From: Rubrivivax sp.
GTDB taxonomy: Bacteria; Pseudomonadota; Gammaproteobacteria; Burkholderiales; Burkholderiaceae_C
Direction: 5' to 3'
DNA length: 5,015 nt
Assembly (NCBI GenBank): GCA_030693565.1
Contig: JAUYAJ010000155.1
Coordinates: forward strand, 1-5,015
Under the pieces are notes generated by a model. That model made no database searches. It saw nothing but the letters and a program-made list of their open reading frames with translations, and was not told where the DNA came from. Of the stretch, positions 1-4,396 are shown piece by piece; position 1 is the first letter of the stretch, and each line of letters starts with the position of its first letter. Both the position numbers and the translations under genes were made by a program.

Positions 1-39
1 AGCGCGAATACCGGAGCACGCAGTGCGAAGGTCGGTCCA

Positions 40-1056
40 ATGAAGATCCGCCTGTCGGTGCTTGATCAATCGGTGGCCACCGCCGGGCGCGGTGAGGACC
101 ATGCACTGCGCGACACGCTGGCGCTGGCCTCGCATTGCGAAGCGCTGGGCTACGAGCGCTTCTGGGTCAGCGAGCACCACAACCTGCCCAGCATCGTCGG
201 CAGTGCACCCGAGATCCTGTTGGCCGCGATCGCCGCGCGCACCGAGCGCATCCGCATCGGCAGCGCGGGCGTGATGCTGCCGCACTATTCGGCCCTCAAG
301 GTCAGCGAGCAGTTCCGCGCCATCGACGCGCTGGCGCCCGGGCGTGTCGACCTCGGTGTCGGCCGCGCGCCGGGTGGCGACATGCGCACCGCGATGGCGC
401 TGAACCCGAACGCCAGCCACGCCGCCGACGCCTTCCCGCAGCAGGTGATGGACTTGCAGGCCTGGACGCGCGGCGAGCGCCACCAAGGCATCCACGCCCA
501 CCCGCTGGCGCCTGCTGGCGCTGGCGTCGAGCGTGCGCCCGAACTGTGGATGCTGGGCAGTTCGAATTACGGTGCCCAGCTGGCAGCCCACCTGGGCCTG
601 CCGTATGCGTTCGCCTATTTCTTCACTGATGGCCAGGGCGTCGAAGAGGCACTGGCGCTCTACCGCGAGCTTTATCGGCCCAGCGAGCGCCACCCGCTGC
701 CGCAGGCGACGATCTGCGTCTGGGCGCTGGCGGCTGACAGCGACGACCAGGCGCGCCATCAGGCGCTGAGCCGCGATCGCTGGAAGATCGACCGCCAGCG
801 CGGCCGGCTCGGCCCTTTGCAGCGCCCTGACGACGTCGCCGCGCGCGGATTCACGGCCGAAGAGCTGCCGATGCTGACGGCGATGCGTGGCGCGGCGCTG
901 GTGGGCAGCGTCGAACAGGTGGGCGGCAAGATGCGCGCGCTGGCCGCCGCGCTCGGGCTCGACCACCTGGTGGTCAACACCTGGGCCCATGAGCCGGCCG
1001 TGCGCCGGCATTCCTATGCCTTGCTGGCGCGCGAGTTCGCGCTGGAGACGACTTGA
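40..1056 (+). CDS. LLM-class flavin-dependent oxidoreductase (YhbW / MsnO8-like)
   Basis: This is a 338-residue cytosolic protein of the bacterial luciferase-like monooxygenase superfamily, a TIM-barrel flavoprotein expected to use reduced FMN. The substrate is unknown. The N-terminal strand MKIRLSVLDQS, the SEHHN motif (residues 44-48), the GVMLPHYSALKVSEQF segment (77-92), GVGRAPGGD (106-114) and LWMLGSSNYGAQLAAHLGLPYAFA (about 169-192) match, from memory, the layout of E. coli YhbW, as does the length. The C-terminal ALVGSVEQV (286-294) and VNTWAHE (312-318) segments are also typical of the group. The ATG at 40 is preceded by GAAGG (27-31) at 8-nt spacing. The frame stays open to the left edge, but the family's usual N-terminus begins at this Met. 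The stop shares one base with the next gene's ATG, so the two are probably cotranscribed and translationally coupled. Family assignment is firm; the reaction is not inferable. Confidence 0.93.
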   Translation: MKIRLSVLDQSVATAGRGEDHALRDTLALASHCEALGYERFWVSEHHNLPSIVGSAPEILLAAIAARTERIRIGSAGVMLPHYSALKVSEQFRAIDALAPGRVDLGVGRAPGGDMRTAMALNPNASHAADAFPQQVMDLQAWTRGERHQGIHAHPLAPAGAGVERAPELWMLGSSNYGAQLAAHLGLPYAFAYFFTDGQGVEEALALYRELYRPSERHPLPQATICVWALAADSDDQARHQALSRDRWKIDRQRGRLGPLQRPDDVAARGFTAEELPMLTAMRGAALVGSVEQVGGKMRALAAALGLDHLVVNTWAHEPAVRRHSYALLAREFALETT

Positions 1057-1403
1057 TGCGTGAACAGCACTTCGAACTGCGCGGCGAGTACATCACGCTC
1101 GACGCCTTGCTCAAGGCCACCGGCCTGGCCTCCAGCGGCGGCGCCGCCAAGGTGCTGGTGAGCGAGGGCAAGATCCAGGTCGACGGCCAGGTGGAACTGC
1201 GGCGCGGCTGCAAGCTGCGTGCGGGCCAGGTGGTGGCGCTGGCTGGGCAGCGCGTGCGCCTGCAAGCCGCAGCGCCAAAGGCGGCGCCAAACGCAGAGCC
1301 AAACGCAGAGCCAAATGCAGGCCCAGAAAGCGAAACCCCTCCAGACCGTTCCCGGTTGGAGGGGCGGGAGGCTTCAGCCTCCAGTGGGGCTCCGGAGGAA
1401 TAA
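1056..1403 (+). CDS. S4-domain RNA-binding protein (YbcJ-like) with extended C-terminal tail
   Basis: This is a 115-residue protein. Residues about 14-69 form a compact S4 RNA-binding domain (TLDALLKATG, SGGAAKVLVSEGKIQVDG, RRGCKLRAGQVVALAG), closely resembling E. coli YbcJ. YbcJ has about 70 residues, so the domain here fills residues 1-70. S4 domains bind structured RNA, often rRNA; the target of this one is unknown. Residues 71-115 are an Ala/Pro/Glu/Ser-rich, probably disordered extension. It contains a PNAE repeat (about 78-90) followed by residues encoded by DNA that folds into strong hairpins, so this part may be a late addition rather than a functional domain. I chose ATG 1056 rather than the in-frame TTG at 1053 because of GGAGA (1044-1048) at 7-nt spacing. 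The ATG overlaps the preceding stop as TGATG. Confidence 0.88.
   Translation: MREQHFELRGEYITLDALLKATGLASSGGAAKVLVSEGKIQVDGQVELRRGCKLRAGQVVALAGQRVRLQAAAPKAAPNAEPNAEPNAGPESETPPDRSRLEGREASASSGAPEE
1274..1321 (+). repeat. 12-bp tandem repeat inside the S4 gene, four units
   Basis: The unit GCCAAACGCAGA occurs exactly at 1286-1297 and 1298-1309, with two changes at 1310-1321. A more degenerate copy (9 of 12 identical) precedes it at 1274-1285. The unit is a multiple of three, so changes in copy number would keep the reading frame and only lengthen or shorten the Pro-Asn-Ala-Glu tail. Such a short array is a plausible site of replication slippage between strains. Confidence 0.8.
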
Positions 1404-1463
1404 GGTCCGGGGCTCCTCAAGCGCAGAGACTGCGCCATCTGGGTTGTCTCGTCAGAGACGCCC
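1336..1463. repeat. Array of five consecutive inverted repeats across the S4 gene 3' end
   Basis: Five hairpins follow one another. (a) CCCCTCCA 1336-1343 pairs with TGGAGGGG 1357-1364. (b) GGAGGC 1367-1372 pairs with GCCTCC 1377-1382 around TTCA. (c) 1390-1396 pairs with 1406-1412 (one G-T wobble), with the stop codon in its loop. (d) GCGCAG 1421-1426 pairs with CTGCGC 1430-1435. (e) GTCTC 1446-1450 pairs with GAGAC 1455-1459, extended by GGG 1441-1443 with CCC 1461-1463. In addition, AGGGGCG 1360-1366 is complementary to CGCCCCT 1459-1465, so the ends could close into one larger fold. The octamer GGGGCTCC occurs twice (1386-1393, 1409-1416). This density suggests a dispersed palindromic (REP-like) element or a structured 3' end. 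The element identity is inference; the base pairings are read directly. Confidence 0.6.
1441..1463 (+). terminator. Possible terminator hairpin after the oxidoreductase-S4 pair
   Basis: GGG-TT-GTCTC, loop GTCA, GAGAC-G-CCC forms an 8-bp stem with a small internal loop, 38 bp past the S4 stop and before the convergent ubiD end. No T-run follows it on either strand. If it ends transcription, it does so weakly or with help from Rho or from the preceding hairpins. Confidence 0.35.
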
Positions 1464-1480
1464 CTAGCTTAGGACAAGCA

Positions 1481-1510
1481 GGCTGATCGTGCAAGCTGCC
1501 GCGCTCAGCC
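1481..1510 (-). terminator. Inverted repeat at the ubiD stop codon
   Basis: GGCTGA (1481-1486) and TCAGCC (1505-1510) are perfect 6-bp complements flanking 18 nt. The ubiD stop codon lies in the right arm. Reading on the minus strand, the stem is followed by a mildly T-rich stretch (TGCTTGTCCT) rather than a real U-tract. It is a possible but weak terminator; with an 18-nt loop and only 6 bp it could be chance. Confidence 0.25.
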
Positions 1511-3076
1511 ACCCTGCGCGCCAGTCGGAGACTGCAGCCGCGCCACCAGCGCTTCGACGCGCGCTTCGACGTCGGCATCCATGCGGATCGTGCGGCCCCA
1601 CTCGCGGCTGGTCTCGCCGGGCCACTTGTGGGTCGCGTCCAGCCCCATCTTGCCGCCCAGGCCGCTGACCGGCGAGGCGAAGTCGAGGTAGTCGATCGGG
1701 GTGTTTTCCACCAGCGTGGTGTCGCGCACCGGGTCCATGCGGGTGGTGATGGCCCAGATCACTTCCTTCCAGTCGCGGATGTCGACGTCGTCGTCGGTGA
1801 CGACGATGAACTTGGTGTACATGAACTGGCGCAGAAAGCTCCAGATGCCGAACATCACGCGTTTGGCATGGCCGGCGTAACTCTTCTTGATGGACACCAC
1901 CGCCATCCGGTAGCTGCAGCCTTCAGGTGGCAGGTAGAAGTCGGTGATCTCGGGAAACTGCTTTTGCAGGATCGGCACGAAGACTTCGTTCAAGGCCACG
2001 CCCAGCACTGCCGGCTCGTCGGGCGGCTTGCCGGTGTAGGTGGAGTGGTAGATCGGGTCCGGCCGGTGGGTCAGCCGGTCGATGCGAAAGACCGGGAACC
2101 AATCTTGCTCGTTGTAGTAGCCGGTGTGATCGCCGAACGGGCCTTCCAGAGCATGCAGGTAGCCGCCGCGCTCGCGCAGCTTGACGCCATGTTCCGATTC
2201 GCCTTCGAAGCCGGCCGGTGCGGTCGGGATGTGGCCTTCGAGCACGATCTCGGCGCGTGCCGGCACCTGCAGCATCAAGCCGCCTTCGCCGACACCGCAG
2301 TACGCCAATTCGGTGCGACTGCCGCGCAGCAAGCCGGCGACCTGGTATTCGGACAAGCTGTCAGGCACCGGTGTCACCGCGCCGAGCAAGGTGGCCGGGT
2401 CGGCGCCCAGCGCGACGGCGATCGGGAACGGCTGGCCCGGGTTGGCGCGCGCGAAGTCGCGGAAGTCGAGCGCGCCGCCGCGGTGTGCCAGCCAGCGCAT
2501 GATGACTTCGCGGCGGCCGATCACCTGCTGGCGGTAGATGCCCAGGTTCTGGCGCAGCCGCGGCTGCGCCACGCTTTGCGGGCCGCGGGTGATGACCAGG
2601 CCCCAGGTGATCAGCGGGCCGACGTCGCCCGGCCAGCAGGTCTGCACCGGCAGCCGGCCGAGGTCGACCTCGTCGCCTTCAAGGCGCACCGACTGGCACA
2701 GCGGCCGGCGCACCAGCGCGGGCTTCATGTCCCAGACCGCCTTGGCCATCTGCAGCAGCTTGCCGGCGTCCTTGAACCCGCGCGGCGGGTCCGGCTCCTT
2801 CAGGCCAGCCAGCAGACGGCCGATGTCGCGCAGCGCCGCCGTCGACTCCGCCCCCATGCCTTGGGCCACTCGTTCAGGGGTGCCGAACAGGTTGACCAGG
2901 CAGGGCATGGTGTAGCCAGCCGGCTGCGTGAAGAGCACGGCCGGCCCGCCGGCGCGCAGCAGTTTGTCGGCGATTGCCGTCATTTCCAGCCGCGGTGACA
3001 CCGGATCGGCCACTTTTCGCAACGTGCCGAGCCGCTCCAGCTGATCCATGAAGTCGCGAAGGTCGCTGTATTTCAT
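1505..3076 (-). CDS. ubiD: 4-hydroxy-3-polyprenylbenzoate decarboxylase UbiD
   Basis: UbiD removes the carboxyl group of 4-hydroxy-3-polyprenylbenzoate in ubiquinone synthesis, using prenylated FMN (made by UbiX) and a divalent metal; in E. coli it is a cytosolic, membrane-associated multimer. The 523-residue product matches E. coli UbiD almost end to end. Equivalents of its known functional residues are present: metal ligands N177 (in RQNLGIYR) and E243 (LSEY), cofactor-contacting I180-Y181-R182, RWL 194-196 and RG 199-200, and proton donor D316 in EGPFGDHTGYYN. The very conserved blocks HSTYTGKPPDEPAVLG (344-359), VFVPILQKQFPEITDFYLPPEGCSYR (365-390) and NTPIDYLDFASPVSGLG (458-474) are intact. 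It is about 26 residues longer than the E. coli protein, mainly through roughly 20 extra residues around 283-310. The ATG at 3076 gives the family N-terminus MKYSDLRDFM. No good Shine-Dalgarno precedes it (AACCAAACCGA). It is a single gene, divergent from the transglycosylase and convergent with the S4 gene. Confidence 0.97.
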   Translation of the reverse strand: MKYSDLRDFMDQLERLGTLRKVADPVSPRLEMTAIADKLLRAGGPAVLFTQPAGYTMPCLVNLFGTPERVAQGMGAESTAALRDIGRLLAGLKEPDPPRGFKDAGKLLQMAKAVWDMKPALVRRPLCQSVRLEGDEVDLGRLPVQTCWPGDVGPLITWGLVITRGPQSVAQPRLRQNLGIYRQQVIGRREVIMRWLAHRGGALDFRDFARANPGQPFPIAVALGADPATLLGAVTPVPDSLSEYQVAGLLRGSRTELAYCGVGEGGLMLQVPARAEIVLEGHIPTAPAGFEGESEHGVKLRERGGYLHALEGPFGDHTGYYNEQDWFPVFRIDRLTHRPDPIYHSTYTGKPPDEPAVLGVALNEVFVPILQKQFPEITDFYLPPEGCSYRMAVVSIKKSYAGHAKRVMFGIWSFLRQFMYTKFIVVTDDDVDIRDWKEVIWAITTRMDPVRDTTLVENTPIDYLDFASPVSGLGGKMGLDATHKWPGETSREWGRTIRMDADVEARVEALVARLQSPTGAQGG

Positions 3077-3100
3077 TCGGTTTGGTTATGAACTGTCGAC

Positions 3101-3106
3101 TTTATA
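3101..3106 (-). promoter_or_regulatory. Possible -10 element for ubiD
   Basis: Read on the minus strand, this is TATAAA in the most AT-rich patch of the region. It would place the transcription start near 3094 and give an 18-nt leader before the ubiD ATG. No recognisable -35 hexamer lies 15-19 nt upstream and there is no extended -10 TG, so the call rests on position and the hexamer alone. Confidence 0.35.
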
Positions 3107-3109
3107 TTC

Positions 3110-3138
3110 TTGACCGAGTATGAAAGCCTTCCTAGAAT
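3110..3138 (+). promoter_or_regulatory. Sigma70-type promoter for the lytic transglycosylase gene
   Basis: TTGACC (3110-3115) and TAGAAT (3133-3138) each match the consensus hexamers at five of six bases and are separated by the ideal 17 nt. The predicted start near 3145 leaves about 175 nt before the start codon at 3320. This also argues against translation starting at the in-frame ATG at 3110, which overlaps the -35 element. Confidence 0.7.
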
Positions 3139-3144
3139 TCGGTC

Positions 3145-3319
3145 CAGTACGGAATCGAGGGTAAACCCTAGGCGTCGATCGCTGGCAGCGCCAGTTCGTT
3201 GGCGGCCGCATCCACCATGGCAGTTCGCCCGCAACAGGCCGGCGCTGCAGACAATTATCACTGTGGCCTCCCGGCGTCGTGCAGCAGCGCGGTACCGGAT
3301 CGCAGTCAGGAGACAACCC
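3145..3319 (+). other. Long untranslated leader with a small dyad
   Basis: This stretch lies between the predicted transcription start and the transglycosylase ATG. Near its beginning is the dyad AGGGT-AA-ACCCT (3158-3169), about 14-25 nt downstream of the predicted start, a position where a repressor could act. I recognise no riboswitch class and no credible small gene here: the ATG at 3199 has no good ribosome site and its frame is a GC-rich shadow. The leader could carry post-transcriptional control or could simply be untranslated sequence. Confidence 0.35.
3308..3313 (+). promoter_or_regulatory. Ribosome binding site that fixes the transglycosylase start
   Basis: AGGAGA lies 6 nt before the ATG at 3320. 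The reading frame is open for another 70 codons upstream, so this strong site is the main reason for choosing 3320 over the ATG at 3110. Confidence 0.8.
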
Positions 3320-4174
3320 ATGAATGCGATCGGCACGATGCGATCGGCAGGCCAGGCCAGCGGGCGTTCGCTCGCTGTCTTCCTGCGCGACGTCGGCAAC
3401 GGTTTGCTGGAGATCAGCCACAACACCCTGGCCTTGATGGGCTTGGCGGTGGCCGTGGCCTTGGTGCTGGCTACCGGGCGTGCCGAGTTGCGGCACCAGG
3501 TTGAAGTGCTGGCGCTGGACTGGCTGCAGAACCGCCACGAAGAGCGTGTCATCACCGGCGGCGACCTGCTGGCGCTGGTGCGCGAGCCGGGCGCGGTGTC
3601 GCGCGCCACCGCAGTCGACCCCAAGCTGCTGAGCCAGCCGCAGGCGGCGGTTGCACAGTGGATCGCCAAGCGCTACCGCGTCGCGCCCGAGCCGATCAGC
3701 CGGCTGGTGCAGGAGGCCTGGACGATCGGCCACAAGGCCGGGCTCGATCCGACCCTGATCCTGGCCATCATGGCCGTCGAGTCGAGCTTCAACCCCTTTG
3801 CCCAGAGCAGCATGGGCGCTCAAGGCCTGATGCAGGTGCTGACCCGGGTCCACGACGACAAATACCTGGCCTTTGGCGGCAACCACGCGGCTTTCGATCC
3901 GATCAGCAACCTGCGCGTCGGTGTCCAGGTTCTGCGCGACTGCATCGCCCGCGCCGGCAGCCTGCACGACGGCTTGCGCTACTACGTCGGCGCGGCGCAG
4001 ATCGAGTCGGACGGCGGTTACGTCGGTCGCGTGCTCGCCGAGCAAGGCTTCATGCGCCATGTGGCCAATGGCGGCGGCGTGCCCACCAATGTCTCCAACA
4101 ACCTGCCTCCGCCCAAGGCGGCGGCGCTGCCGGTGCCGCCGCCGGCCGTGGAACGTGTGGCGATGCTGCCCTGA
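3320..4174 (+). CDS. Membrane-anchored lytic transglycosylase (SLT domain)
   Basis: This is a 284-residue protein predicted to cleave the MurNAc-GlcNAc bond of peptidoglycan, forming 1,6-anhydro-muramyl ends. A short N-terminal stretch with positive charges (R8, R16, R23) precedes a hydrophobic segment at about 36-53 (NTLALMGLAVAVALVLAT) that looks like a single membrane anchor or uncleaved signal, placing the rest in the periplasm. Residues about 110-240 form the SLT fold: AWTIGHKAGLDPTLILAIMAVESSFNP carries the catalytic glutamate, E154, followed by SSMGAQGLMQVL (163-174), DPISNLRVGVQVLRDCI (193-209) and GLRYYVGA (218-225), where many homologues have an AYNAG-type motif. The tail (about 260-284) is Pro/Ala-rich and probably flexible. 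No LysM, SH3 or other wall-binding module is present. It is read from its own promoter and stands alone between ubiD and glyA. Family and catalytic residue are clear; the exact subfamily and biological role (cell-wall turnover or insertion of an envelope complex) are not. Confidence 0.9.
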   Translation: MNAIGTMRSAGQASGRSLAVFLRDVGNGLLEISHNTLALMGLAVAVALVLATGRAELRHQVEVLALDWLQNRHEERVITGGDLLALVREPGAVSRATAVDPKLLSQPQAAVAQWIAKRYRVAPEPISRLVQEAWTIGHKAGLDPTLILAIMAVESSFNPFAQSSMGAQGLMQVLTRVHDDKYLAFGGNHAAFDPISNLRVGVQVLRDCIARAGSLHDGLRYYVGAAQIESDGGYVGRVLAEQGFMRHVANGGGVPTNVSNNLPPPKAAALPVPPPAVERVAMLP

Positions 4175-4197
4175 GCGCCGGCTTGCCACGGGCGCTC
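4173..4197 (+). terminator. Hairpin at the transglycosylase stop codon
   Basis: GAGCGCC (4173-4179) and GGCGCTC (4191-4197) form a perfect 7-bp stem, with a smaller GGC-TT-GCC stem in the loop. It begins inside the TGA stop. No U-tract follows, so it is either an imperfect terminator or a 3'-end stabiliser. It also lies just upstream of the glyA promoter region. Confidence 0.4.
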
Positions 4198-4200
4198 CGC

Positions 4201-4206
4201 TACACT
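4201..4206 (+). promoter_or_regulatory. Candidate -10 element for glyA
   Basis: TACACT matches the -10 consensus at four of six bases. A start 7 nt downstream of it falls at 4213, exactly where helix P1 of the riboswitch begins, which is the main support. The best -35-like hexamer nearby, TTGCCA (4183-4188), is only 12 nt upstream, too close for normal spacing, so the promoter would lack a good -35. Confidence 0.4.
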
Positions 4207-4212
4207 GAGCGA

Positions 4213-4326
4213 CCGCGCGACTGGCGATGAGGCGCGGCCCTGCGGGGCCGCCGACCCGAGGTGGATGACCACCGGGAAGCGCGGGCCGGCGGTGACGCCG
4301 GTATCCGCCGTTCGCCTGGGCAGCCC
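4213..4326 (+). ncRNA. ZTP/ZMP riboswitch (pfl motif) controlling glyA
   Basis: The aptamer senses ZTP/ZMP (AICAR ribotide), which builds up when 10-formyl-tetrahydrofolate is limiting, and normally switches on folate and purine genes. The conserved parts are visible in order. P1 is CCGCGC 4213-4218 with GCGCGG 4279-4284. Next comes GACTGGCG 4219-4226, then the GGTGG/CCACC stem (4260-4264 with 4269-4273) followed by the CGGGAAGCG block (4273-4281). A linker hairpin with a GTGA loop lies at 4286-4301, and the 3' element GCCTGGGCA at 4314-4322. GGCG 4223-4226 is complementary to CGCC 4313-4316, as expected for the pseudoknot. An extra 7-bp GC hairpin (4234-4251) is inserted between the first conserved block and the GGTGG stem. 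No terminator with a U-run lies between the aptamer and glyA, so control is more likely at translation initiation. The glyA context is one of the known settings for this class. Confidence 0.9.
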
Positions 4327-4384
4327 TCGACCGCAGCCGCACTCACCCTGCAGCCGTGCTGCGCCGCGAAGGCCCTTCACTCCG

Positions 4385-4391
4385 AAGAGGA
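4385..4391 (+). promoter_or_regulatory. glyA ribosome binding site, possible riboswitch target
   Basis: AAGAGGA ends 5 nt before the glyA ATG. GAGG (4387-4390) could pair with CCTC (4325-4328), directly after the aptamer's conserved 3' block, or GAAG (4384-4387) with CTTC (4374-4377). Either would allow ligand-dependent hiding of the site. The site is seen; the pairing with regulatory effect is inference. Confidence 0.6.
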
Positions 4392-4396
4392 CTGCC

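Noticed and set aside
1..43. End of an upstream gene overlapping the oxidoreductase start as ATGA (frame ending in TGA at 41-43)
   Set aside because: Only 13 codons are visible (ending HAVRRSVQ) and two other frames are also open to the edge, so there is not enough sequence to support a call.
1053..1055. TTG as the start of the S4 gene
   Set aside because: The adjacent in-frame ATG at 1056 has better ribosome-site spacing and makes the usual stop/start overlap.
974..1438. A 154-codon minus-strand open frame across the S4 gene
   Set aside because: It is antisense to the S4 domain; its FGSAFGSAFGAA run is just the reverse reading of the 12-bp tandem repeat.
1404..1504. Possible mobile element or small RNA gene in the convergent gap
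   Set aside because: There is no transposase, target-site duplication or promoter-like pair; only the hairpins already listed can be supported.
1628..2998. A 456-codon plus-strand open frame opposite ubiD
   Set aside because: It is the antisense shadow of a confidently identified UbiD in GC-rich DNA. The product is rich in Arg/His/Ala/Gln with no recognisable domain.
3110..3319. A 70-codon N-terminal extension of the transglycosylase from the ATG at 3110
   Set aside because: That ATG overlaps the -35 element of the best promoter, the added residues are Arg-rich without family features, and AGGAGA supports the start at 3320.
3086..4342. A 418-codon minus-strand open frame opposite the transglycosylase
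   Set aside because: It runs antisense through the SLT gene and both intergenic regions including the riboswitch, and its translation has the low-complexity look of a GC shadow.
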